Assembly (NCBI RefSeq): GCF_018320785.1
Contig: NC_054886.1
Location: forward strand, 1,429,177-1,493,176
Length of the DNA: 64,000 nt
From: Cheilinus undulatus
Taxonomy: Eukaryota > Chordata > Actinopteri > Labriformes > Labridae
Reading direction: 5' to 3'
Shown: positions 22,292 through 32,003 of the stretch, piece after piece
How positions within the stretch are numbered: position 1 is the stretch's first letter
How the letters are laid out: every line of letters begins with the position of its first letter
Translations under genes and position numbers: made by a program
Notes under the pieces: model-generated
What the model was told of the DNA's origin: nothing
The model's input: only the letters and a program-made list of their open reading frames with translations
The model's database searches: none

Positions 22292-23188
22292 AGGTGCTGA
22301 GTGAAGGACATTTGCAAAGAAAAGATGAGGAAAGGACAGTAAAACCCCTCACAGCTGAAGAAGAAGATTCTCCAGAAGAGGAGAGCTGATGAGGAGGGAG
22401 AGAAACAATAGAAGTCAGGAAAAAAGGGAAGGAAATATGTGATGAAAAGGCTGAGGCTGAATTCAGATTTGAGGAATCGTGAAAAACATGAAGTGAAAGA
22501 AAATGTAAAAAAAGAGAGAGAGAGGAAGGAGAGAAGAGGAAGTGAAGTCGCTACTCAAGTGAAGACAAAGAGAGGCAGAAGATGAAACTGTTGATCGGAT
22601 AATAGAGCTTTGTTACAGAAAAGATAGCAGAGGTGCCAAGATTTGATGTGGCTAAGATACATGTAAAACTTGCTCTTTTAATGGTAATATCCTGGTTGTA
22701 AATCTAAAAGCTCATTGGTTTTATATTTTCCTCTTTCAGTGGAGCAGAGAGAGAAAGGGAGAGAATGAAAGAAGATGAGAGGAGGAAGAGAGAGCAGAAA
22801 ACAGAGTGAGTCAGAGAGAATTGATCACAAGGTGCCTATAGATGAGGCCAGTTTTTAAATTCTGTTCTGCTATTTGCCTTTGGGAAAAAACAAACATGCA
22901 TAATTAGATTACAGGTACATACTCAACACTTTAAAATCATAAAAACTGTTTCTAATAGGTACTTTAAGTTCTCCTAAATAAAACGTGCATTCGCGTACTA
23001 AAAACAGCTGGGTTATTTCATCTACCCAACTGTGGGGTTATGAAATGTTTATCCCATTATTGGGTTATTATGGGTTATTTATATGGGATTTGGGTTATTT
23101 TAGTGCAACTCATGCGCTGAGTCAAAATCCATCAACCCAACATACAACGGTTGACTCAGCACCTGGGTTGTTTGTGCTTTGAACATCA

Positions 23189-23315
23189 TGACGTCATCGT
23201 GTCATCACTTCGACTTCTCTTGCCATCCAGCACGAAGCACCAAGTGCGATAGGAATATCAACACCAGGAAACCCCGACTTGTCACCCTCTTGGAGAGCCA
23301 AGTCAATAATAAAAG
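23189..23315 (+). promoter_or_regulatory. CRE palindrome and possible 5' UTR exon of the SAM-domain gene
   Basis: TGACGTCA lies at 23189-23196, followed by a moderately GC-rich stretch ending AATAAAAG|GTTTGT, which could be a first exon donor. It precedes the SAM exon at 23941. Position-based inference only. Confidence 0.25.
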
Positions 23316-23940
23316 GTTTGTGCACACTGCATATCTAATTCACATTGTCTGTTTTGCATTACCTTTTAAATTAGTATTGTGGCGATTCAGGAAGCTGTCG
23401 CCTGGAGCAGGGACTTCTGGGTATTACTTTGTTTAAGGGAATTCACTCTTCTGATGTTCTTTAATGTTCATGTTTCATTGCGGGGTTGTAATTGTGCATG
23501 TTTTGCTTGTTGGTTCATGTTTTTGGGGGAGGATGTTCTTTTAAAGTGTCACACCATGAGTGAGGGGGTTAATGGTGTAGACTACACTGTCTGTATGTGT
23601 CTGTGTTGAAAAATAAATGATAGCTGCTTGTGCTCTGTGCACGGGTGTTTGTCAAACTCATTCAGCTTGTCTATGAGCCATTCCTCACCACAGTATCGTT
23701 ACATTTTCGTTATCATGGAAGCACACATGGATACAGTCTATTGGTTTGGTTAATTAAGTAATGCAAGTAGTTCATAATGTCCATGGGCATATGGTCACTG
23801 TTCAGCCACAAACAAGCTTGTTATCTTCACATTGGATTACATTCTGTTGCTAGTCTGCATTGCTTTTGGTATGGTGATATCTGAATAGTTAATACAATAG
23901 CAATTTTATTTTGCTGAAGCTCTTTTTGTGATTGTTTCAG

Positions 23941-24011
23941 ATCTATGGACAGCTTTGTTATTAACACGTTGATTGAGTGGTAGCTGACAGACCTTACAGA
24001 AAAATTTAAAG
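23941..24011 (+). pseudogene. SAM-domain exon, N-terminal half, with in-frame stop
   Basis: Acceptor TTGTTTCAG precedes 23941 and donor GTAAGTG follows 24011. From the ATG at 23945 it reads MDSFVINTLIEW, stop, LTDLTEKFK, and then joins in phase to the exon at 24877. The wording resembles the first helices of SAM domains in multicopy fish proteins. The TAG at 23981-23983 replaces a coding codon, so this copy is non-functional. Confidence 0.5.
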
Positions 24012-24876
24012 GTAAGTGTTAAGATCCTTCATGTCTGCTGTGACTCTGAAGATCAGCAGGCACACGTGTGCAGCCTGCAGCAGTCAGCCACAGGTGGAGC
24101 CACTCTGGCCTAATCAGGAGTCTTTAAAGGACTTCTGAGCCCGTTTTTCTGTTTGCTCTGCTGCTGACAAGATACATTTCCACCCTGGCTGTCAAGTGCA
24201 TCAAAAGTGAGTGTTATTTGATGCTATTTAATATATTAAATACATTTAATCTAATTTATGATTGTTTGAGCAGATAAATTTTGTGTTAAATGTAAACTTT
24301 AATTTCTGATGAACATTATTGAATATTATTTGTTGCTTGAAGACCATCAATTAATTATGTTACCTTTTCCTTTTTGTTAAATACAGAAACACCACTTGAC
24401 AGCCTGTAAATAAAACCCTTTAACTTGGGCCTTCGTCTTTGCTTTGAGTGATTCCTCCCCTTCAAACTGATGCTGATAAACGCCAGCCCTACAAAACCGT
24501 TACACGTTTAGAACAGTAAGAAATGTATTTTATTGTATTTTTACCATCTACAGCATATCAAGTCTGCATTGCTAGTCAAAGTGATAATTTGGACAGTCAT
24601 GGAGTTGACTGCATTTCTTTTTTTGTTGAAATTCTTGTGAAATATAATTTCCTCTTTTTTTCAATAGTTTCCATGTAATGTGTCACATTGACTCTGATAA
24701 ATCAATAGGGCACATGTCTTTTGTAGGCTTTCAGTGCTTTATTCTGTAATAATAAATGATAGAACATGCATGTTTATTATTATAGCTTCCGTGCAATTAG
24801 CCACACCTTTTTGTTTTCTGCTCTTCTGTTGTAAAAACAAAGATGTCTTAGTGTTTTTTCTATTTTTGTCTTTCAG
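24012..24876 (+). other. Intron with LTR-like insertion (about 24020-24505)
   Basis: From TGTTAAGATCC near 24019 to AACCGTTACA near 24504 there is a TG...CA-bounded block with an AATAAA signal near 24412. I could not find a target duplication. It shares layout and words (CAGGCACAC, GTGCAGCCTGCAGC, AAATAAAACC) with 63337-63720. The rest is AT-rich intron sequence. Confidence 0.35.
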
Positions 24877-24985
24877 AGGAGGAATTTGATGAGGAGAGTT
24901 GTCGTCTATTAGATGAGGCTACTATCAATCTTTTGATCCCTAGCGCTGGCCCTAGGCTCAGGTTCCTCAAACAGTTTCTATTTTT
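24877..24985 (+). pseudogene. SAM-domain exon, C-terminal half
   Basis: Follows acceptor TTTGTCTTTCAG and completes the split codon from the exon at 24011. It reads EEEFDEESCRLLDEATINLL, then IPSAGPRLRFLKQF. The LIPSAGPRLRFL segment is the typical last-helix wording of SAM domains. The donor is unclear; the frame opens into AT-rich sequence after 24985. Confidence 0.5.
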
Positions 24986-25071
24986 TAATTCTACTATACT
25001 AGTTGGTAGACATTTGGTACTTACTCATTCACACTCTCACTTATCTCTTACATTCTTTGTTTCTTTCTTAG

Positions 25072-25446
25072 CCTTGAACAAACATGGTGGAGTACCTCCA
25101 TGAGGCCAAGGCATCTACTCCATACCCCTATGTCCTGACACTGGGCAGTGACCATCACCATGTGTCTCAGGCCTTTGTGATCATTGATGGACAGTCATTG
25201 GAACAGGAAGCACTGCTTCAGGCCATTGATGTTTCCTTTAAGGCATTCTTTGTGTTTGACATTCAATACCCGAAGCAATGTACACATGTGTGGGAATTCT
25301 TACAGACTGTTATTTATAAAATGCCAGGAGAGAAGTCCAAACTAGTACAGTTTCTGGAAAGCAGAATACTTGCTTGCAAGTTAAGGGTACTACAGCGTTT
25401 TACATCCACATTCCAAGAATCTTCACCCAGTTCATTAAAGGGGTAG
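25072..25446 (+). pseudogene. C-terminal exon of the SAM-domain gene
   Basis: An acceptor TTTCTTAG precedes about 25075, and the frame from the ATG at 25084 is open for 120 codons to TAG at 25444. The peptide includes AFVIIDGQSLEQEALLQAID, then FKAFFVFDIQYPKQCTHVWE, a C-terminal block I recognise from multicopy uncharacterised fish proteins that also carry SAM domains; its function is unknown. Poly(A)-like AATAAA follows near 25477. Upstream lesions make the whole gene a pseudogene, although this exon is intact. Confidence 0.5.
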
Positions 25447-25500
25447 TAGTTTTGTTATTGTTGATATTTCTGTAAAATAAAAAATATCTACGTAGTAATT

Positions 25501-26411
25501 GTAGCAGCCTTCAGGTCATCTGCATTGTTGGATCTGGTGTCTCTCATCTTCCTCTTGACAGTACCCCATAGATTGTTTATGGGGTTCAGGTCAGGCCAGT
25601 TTGGCCTCTTCAGGCCTCTTCAAGGTCCCAGAGGCTGGAGGAAGAGTGGAGAGGCCCAGAATCCACGTTGCTTGAAGTCCAGTGTGAAGTTTCCACAGTC
25701 AGTGATGATTTGGGCTGCCATGACATCTGCTGGTGTTGGTCCACTGTGTTTTCTGAAGTCCACAGTCAATGCAGCTATCTACCAGGACATTTTAGAGCAC
25801 TTCATGCTTCCTTCTGCTGACAAGCTGTATGGAGATGCTGATTTCATTTTCCAGCAGGACTTGGCACCTGCCCACACTGCCAAAGGTACCAAAAGCTGGT
25901 TCAGTGACCATGGTGTTACTGTGCTTGATTCAGACCTGAACCCCATAGAGAATCTGTGGGGTATTGTCAAGAGGAGGATGAGAGACACCAGACCCAACAA
26001 TGCAGATGACCTGAAGGCCGCTATCCAAGCAAACTGGGCTTCCGTTACACCTGAGCAATGCCACAGGCTGATCGCCTCAATGCCACGCCACATTGATGCA
26101 GTAATTCATGCAAAAGGATGCCCAACCAAGTATTGAAGGCATAGAAATGAACAGACTTTTCAGAAGCCTGACATTTCTGTTTAAAACATCCTTTTTATAT
26201 TGATCTTATGTAATATTCTAATTTTCTGAGACACTGAATTTTGTTTTGTCTTATCTGTAAGCCATAATAATCAACATTTCAAGAAATAAAGGCTTGAAAT
26301 GTTTCACTCTATGTGTAACAAGTCTATACAGTATATGGTTTTCACTTTCAGAAAAGAGTGACAAAAAATATCGAACTTTTTTATGATATTCAAATTTTTT
26401 GAGATGTACTA
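25501..26411 (+). pseudogene. Tc1-like transposon, palindromic copy
   Basis: The plus strand at 25700-26135 encodes the C-terminal half of the transposase to its natural stop (FQQDLAPAHTAK, DLNPIENLWGIVKRR, ending GCPTKY). The right terminal region to 26411 is the inverse complement of the left end of the copy at 18023. The left arm, 25501-25615, is the inverse complement of the transposase 3' coding region (minus strand WPDLNPI.NLWGTVKR), so the 5' half is missing and replaced by a second 3' half. Nested inside the CACTA-like unit. Confidence 0.75.
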
Positions 26412-26744
26412 GTGTGATTTGCATGACCAAATCTATCATGTATTTTGTTATAGGTTTGTAGTTTAACAGTTTTATAGCTATGGGTAGTCTATTGCAATTT
26501 GTGTTCCTATAGATTGTACTGTAATCTTAGAATTAATGAACAAATGTGTAGTTGAATGAACCCAGAGTTGTAATTAATTTGACCCAGCATTTGGGTGGAA
26601 TATTTAACTCATCTGTTGGGTTAAAATGGACCAACCCATTTTGAAGGGTCAAATTAACTAATGCTGTGCTAGTGCTATTTTGACCCAGCAGCTGAGTTAA
26701 AAACAAACCAAATTGGGTTATTTTTAAACCATCATTTTTTAGTG

Positions 26745-27790
26745 TGTGTTTTATTGGGGTCTTCTCCTCAAAATTGTAGCATAAACCAGAGGATCTTGCC
26801 CCCCCACCCCCCCTCAAAAACACCCCTGCACCTCTCATCTGTTTTGCTCCTTTCTCACTGGTTTTCTTCTTCAGTGGTATCATCAGTAGCCTGTCTTTTA
26901 TTAAATCAGCGTAAAATAAACGTTGACTTTATTTATTTATACCCACAATCTGATTTCAAACAGCTGATCAGTGCGAGGAAGTTCAACAGTTCAACGTTGG
27001 CGTGGTGTGTGCCATACCTATAGATAGATAGATTCTTTAGATAGAATAAATAAGGGATTATTTCAGTTTTCTGTCTAGTATGAAAGCATAAGCAGGAAGT
27101 TGTGAGAGGACACCCGACATGGTCGTTATTGGACAGCTGTCATTAAAAGAAACACATGAAGACCATGATTTCTTTAAGTGTTTGAATTGGAGTCCGTCTG
27201 CCCCCCCCTTGCAGTCACATGATCTTCTTGGCCCGTTTTGCATAAGGCACTGTTTTTCATTTTTTGATGTATTCCATGACATTTTTGTTGCCCCCTTTCC
27301 GCCGGAACACCCGGTCTATGTTTCAGGACCTGAGGATTTGTAGATTAAGTAGTGGAGGAGAGCAACCGTCGCTGCTGCGTAAAAGATGCATGAACGGTTA
27401 GAAAATAAAAGTAACCATAGGAAAAGAGTGACAAAAAAAACAAACAAAAAAAAAACTAAACGAGTTTCGAGTCTTTGGCTCAGGTCCAAGTCAAGTCTTA
27501 AGTCCCTGATGTGTGCAACTTGAGTCCAAGTCACGGACTGGAGTCCCCATCTCTGGGTCACACCTTATATTAACCTGGTTGGAGGTCCATATTTTGTTGT
27601 TATTGCACATTTAGGACAGGTCATATTTCACTGTGAAAGCCCTTTGGGTATCAAAAGTATCTATTCAGTACTTTGAGTACATTTAAATGACTTTATTTTT
27701 ATTTGAGTAGATTTATAGACCAATTCTTTCTCTATTCAACTAATTTGTAACCTGAGTTACTGTACTTTTACTTGAGTACAATAGTTTTTT
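26745..27790. other. Non-coding with AAGTC-type repeats
   Basis: A C-rich tract (CCCCCCACCCCCCC) lies near 26801 and a TAGA tetranucleotide run near 27021. A repeat with CAAGTCAAGTCTTAAGTCC and GAGTCCAAGTCACGG lies at 27460-27560, and an ACTTGAGTA-type MITE fragment at 27650-27790. No gene supported. Confidence 0.45.
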
Positions 27791-28700
27791 AACCCACGAC
27801 AGTGCTAGACAGAACGTAGAAGGCAGCTCAGCTCGTAGGGGAGCCGTTGAAAGTAACTCACCTTTAAGGACGAGATGAGTAGATTTGAAACAGCATTCTT
27901 AAATTCAGGAGTTTTCTTTTCAGTGCAGCGTCTGGCTTGTTTCTCCTACACCCCAAGCATATCACTTCTAAATGCCAACGCCCTAAATGCACACTTCTCC
28001 TTTTAAACCACTCAGTAAATTCTTCCACTTTCAGTATCAAAAATAGATTCTTCATCATATGATTTACTGGAAAAAGGGTCTTGTTTGGTAAGATTAACTG
28101 GTGTAAAGGCCATCTAATGCCCCTTCAAGATTGCAACAGATACATTTACATAAAGCCAGAACTGCTCTTTTATTAGAAATGTTGACATCTAGTGGACAAA
28201 TCTTAGCATTGCAGCTCTTCTAATCATTTCTACGTTTCTGTTTGCAGAATGATGGTGAACAATGGAGGCATAAACAGAAGGCATAAACACTCCTCCTGTT
28301 GTCTTATATCAGTGTTTTGATCATGTACAGGTAGATTTGGTGAGTGAGTTCTGGAAGCACATTCACGTCCTCCTGTCTCTGCTGCTCCTGCTCTCATCAC
28401 CTCCTACTCAGGGTAAGTTAGGGTTAAAAGTTTATTTGGGTTATAATATTTTAGTCTGTTCTGGTGACTGGATTCGTTATTGAAATCACATTTTCACTTT
28501 AATTAACATGAATTTAATTTTGGATTCTTCTCATTTTTGTGACCCAAACAGGAGTTTGTTGTTTAGTAAAACTCTTTGTAGATCTATGTGCTCACATGTG
28601 TGCACATGTTTGGCATTTGACATCGGCAGGTTTTGAACAGTTTAGCACATAAATGAAAAGCTCTTAGCCTTCCCCAGATCTGTGCCTGTCAATAATCCTG
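27791..28700. repeat. Duplicated 5'-flank blocks, unit 1 copy
   Basis: 27840-28070 aligns with 56030-56240 (shared ATTCAGGAGTTTTC and AAATGCCA...CACTCCTTTTAA stretches). 28150-28700 aligns with 342-1040. These mark the homologous far-5' flank of each GTPase unit. No coding sequence is supported. Confidence 0.55.
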
Positions 28701-28779
28701 TCTTGGACCGGTCTTGGTCTCAAGACCACATTTCGAAGGTTTTGGTCTTGTCTCAGACTTGAGAGCATTTTAAGAGAAA

Positions 28780-29500
28780 GAAAGAAAAATAAAATTAAGC
28801 AGAACAGTCTTTTACTGTTCAACCTTGGCATGCTTTTTTAAAATAGATTTTTATGATCTTGGTCTTGGTCTTGTCTCGGTCTCAACTTGTCTTGGTCTTG
28901 GTCTTGACTTGGTCTCAGTTCCCAAAAGTCTTGGTTGTGTCTTGGTCTCGGTGCACTCTGGTCTCGGGCAAGTCTTGGTCTTGCATAGTGTAGTCTTGAG
29001 AACAACACTAGTGTTGAGTATATAACGTGTTTTCACCAACAGGTGGCAGAATTACCTCATACACAGTCTCATAAGAAGCTGTTGTTCTGCTTATGTGCCT
29101 GTTTGTGTTGTAGAGCATTTGACCTGATGTGTATTTGTCCTTTAGGCCAGTTTTATTCATAGATTTAGTAACCACAGAAGCTGTAAAATATGAAAGTGTC
29201 CTATTATTTTATTCTAGATTTGATTTCTCTTTCTGCCTTATATACCACACACAGATATAGAGAACATACAGACCTGTGATGCCTTCTATGCCTGATGTTT
29301 GCTCATGCCTTCATTAAAGTAGAAAGGAAAATGCCTACTGCCTACCTCCTGATAGACACCCCACAGAGATAGCATATTAGAATACATCCAGTCATTTATC
29401 AGGTCCTTAGCAGCCAGAGTAACTTCTTTGTCTCTACATTGGATAAATTGTGATCTCTGGTTGCATTTCAGTTAAGCTCATCCACTTAAAATTTTTTACA
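28780..29500. repeat. Duplicated block C, copy 1, with CTTGGT minisatellite
   Basis: Very similar to 58235-58885 over about 700 bp, including TATATAACGTGTTTTCACCA and TAGCATATTAGAATACATCC. It starts with an irregular (CTTGGT/CTCGGT)n tract at 28855-28985. No coding sequence supported; 29501-29750 is AT-rich and featureless, and 29750-29840 matches 60120-60200. Confidence 0.65.
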
Positions 29501-29869
29501 TTAAACGTTAAGTTTTTCCTGTCTGGTTTTTCCACTGGTAATTCAAGAACCTATAAAACTACTTTTCTTGCTAATGTCTTACCTTCATTATTTTTGGAAC
29601 TAAATGTAAACTCTTAACTCTCTGGTTAAGGAAAATATGGTGTTTTATTTTGAAAGAAAGCATTATTGTTATTTGTCAGTGTATATCTGTGATATTGTGA
29701 ATGAAGTAATGTTGGAAAACAGAACAAGTGCAGAATGACATGGAGAAGATGCTTTTATTTTGAATACTGACTATTAGACCCTGCTGAGCGAGGCCAAACT
29801 GAACTGTCTCATCCTTTTTTTACTGTTTTTACAGGACCCTTATCTGTTTATGGGTACTTAGTGTGAGAC

Positions 29870-30670
29870 AGTGTGAAACAAATCCATCTGGCGTGCCAGG
29901 TTAGCGGCCCGTTACATCTGGAGTAAAAATAACAGCATTTGATAAAAAGAACATCATACCAACAGTCAGACATGGTGGTGGCAGTGTGATGGTCTAGGGC
30001 TGCATTGCTGCTTCAGGACCTGGACTACTTGCTGTGATTGATGGAACAATGAATTCTGCTGTCTACCAGTAAATCCTAGAGGCCTAAAGGCGAATGTCCA
30101 GCCATCAGTTCATGACCTCAAGCTCAAGCACTCATTGGTTATGCAGCAGGACAATGACCCGAAACATACCAGCAAGTCCACCTCTGAATGGCTCAAAAAA
30201 GAAAAAAAAATGGAAAGTTTTGGAGTGGTCTAGTTGAAGTTTGGACTTAAATCCAATTGAAATGCTGTGGTGTGACCTTAAACAACAGTTCATGCTGGAA
30301 ATCCCTCCAATATGGCTGAGTTAAAACAATTCTGTGAAGATGAGTGGGACAGCAATCCTCCACAGCCATGAGAAAGACTCATCACCAGTTATCACAAACG
30401 CTTGATTTCAGTTATTGCTGCCAAGGGTGGAACAACCAGTTATGAGGATCAGGGGGCAATTACTTTTTCACACAGGGCCAGATAGGTTCGGATTTTTTTT
30501 TCTTTAATAAATAAAATCTTCATTTAGAAACTGCATATTGTATTTACTTGGGTTGTCTTTGTGAGATATCAAGATTGGTTTGATCCAAACCTTTAAGGTG
30601 TGATAAATATGCAAAAAAAAAAAAAAAAAAAAGGAATTAGAGAGGGGACAAATACTTTTTCACAGCTTTT
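29870..30670 (+). pseudogene. Tc1-like transposon remnant
   Basis: Plus-strand fragments match Tc1/mariner transposase: a TWWWQCDGLG segment near 29970 (the family usually reads GGGSVMVWG), then QQDNDPKHTSK near 30150 with the second catalytic Asp, and C-terminal YHKRLISVIAAKGGTT near 30390. Several stops and frameshifts disrupt it. The right end is near 30665 (CAAATACTTTTTCACAGC). The left end was not found. Confidence 0.7.
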
Positions 30671-31061
30671 TCAGTTTATTTTGTATTCAAAGATGTCTGT
30701 TGTTTGTTTTTATATATTTTTTTACAATCAGAAGAGCAAAGTTTGAATTATTTTTTAGAAATCTAAGTAGCTTTGTTTTCAATGATTTTAACACATAATG
30801 ATCCACCTACATGATGTGGATGTAGGACATGAACCACATTACTTACAAATACAGCGTCGAAAAATCCTCTGTTAAGAGCACTGGCTAAAGCCATCAAAGT
30901 CCAGCTAACTACTGTACCTGTGCTGTAGAGCCCTGAAGGAAGGAATTCATGGTCTGGACCTCTGATCTGATCACCACAGTGTGGAAAATGGAAAACAGAA
31001 AACAGAAACAGTCTGTGAATATAGACTAAAGGAAATTAAAGCCAATGTCCTGTTTTAAATC
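30671..31061. other. Intergenic between units 1 and 2
   Basis: From about 30945 the sequence begins to align with 9515-9660 (shared TTCATGGTCTGGA), marking the 3' flank of unit 2. No gene is seen. Confidence 0.45.
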
Positions 31062-31067
31062 TTTATT
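31062..31067 (-). terminator. Candidate poly(A) signal of unit 2
   Basis: AATAAA on the minus strand, in a block (AAGCCAATGTCCTG...ATC) conserved with the candidate site of unit 1 at 9664-9669. Confidence 0.45.
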
Positions 31068-32003
31068 AAATCAGTTCACAGGAGTTTATTTATTTGTAAA
31101 ACTTGATGCAACATTACTTAACAAAAATTCCATGAAAGTGGAAATGCAGAAAATACAAAACTTCACAAAAAAAACAAAAAACAAAAAACAATACAGTTAA
31201 AAATCTGAGAAGAAGAATAATGACAGCATGCAATGGCAACATTGTTCTTAAAATGTAAAGCCAATTATCATCTCCTTTGAATTAAACTGAATTGATCCCG
31301 ATTTAATTTAATCCAATTTCTGTCATGTGTAAATGTTAAATTCACCAAATGTAAAAGAAAGATTTTCACAGAACAACACATGAAGAGATTAACAAAACAA
31401 TCTGGAATGTTGGTGCACATAGAGACTTTTAAGATGATTGGTAAATATGTGTATTTTAATGTTTTTAGGACAAATATCAAGGAAAAATTGCTTCTAAATG
31501 TTGAGTAAGAAATTACAGGAAAGAAATAAAGAACATTGTGTACTATTTCAAAAAAATGTCTTGTGCTTTTTATGCTTAAGAACCATAACAAATAGCAAAA
31601 AAAAAAGAGTATTTTAATGTCTTTATTCTTAGTGATACTGCTCTGAATGATGACAGCCTAAGAAATACTGAAAAAGAATTGTGTATATAGAAGATTGGTT
31701 GCCTCAGAAAAAACTATATAAAAAAAAAGTTATTTAAATCAAAATGAAACAAACTGATTGAACTATATCTTCACAAGTGCATGGACCCCCCAAAAGTCCT
31801 GATCGACCAAAACAACGAGTCAAAAAGTCAATCTCTACTACTGTAAATTTTGATGACTGATCATATTTTTTGTTTTCTCTTTCCATAAACAATACTTCAG
31901 TGTTGTGACTGCCCTCTACTTTCACATAGAAGTCTCAAAATCCATGAAAGAAAGATGTACATCTCTGAGCCCTCAATATGAGAGGGGAAGTGTTCTGAGT
32001 GTC
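31068..32003 (-). other. 3' UTR/downstream region of unit 2
   Basis: Aligns with the region downstream of unit 1 (9670-10665) with indels; includes an A/C-rich AAAAAACAAAA tract near 31167. No coding sequence supported. Confidence 0.5.

Larger units (their letters stand above)
20931..22995. other. Intergenic with simple repeats, no gene recognised
   Basis: Contains a (CA)n tract at 21598-21654, an (AAAT)n tract at 22262-22291 and long purine-rich stretches (GAGAGAGAGAGGAAGGAGAG-like) at 22310-22600 and 22735-22830. Open frames here are short and show no family features. Confidence 0.5.
22996..26744 (+). mobile_element. CACTA-like transposon carrying a decayed SAM-domain gene
   Basis: The right end, read inward on the minus strand, starts CACTAAAAAATGATGG and continues to AAATAACCC. 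The left end is TACTAAAAACAGCTGGGTTATTT, so the ends are similar in inverse orientation and have the CACTA form. Both subterminal regions are packed with short GGGTTA/TGACCCA words in many copies, as in EnSpm/CACTA subtermini. No CACTA transposase frame was seen and no 3 bp target duplication could be confirmed. The interior holds spliced-looking exons of a SAM-domain gene, an LTR-like insertion and a Tc1-like element. The unit lies between GTPase units 1 and 2. Confidence 0.45.

Noticed and set aside
22993-26747. 3 bp target duplication for the CACTA-like unit
   Set aside because: GCG on the left and TGT on the right do not match, so confidence in the exact boundaries was lowered.
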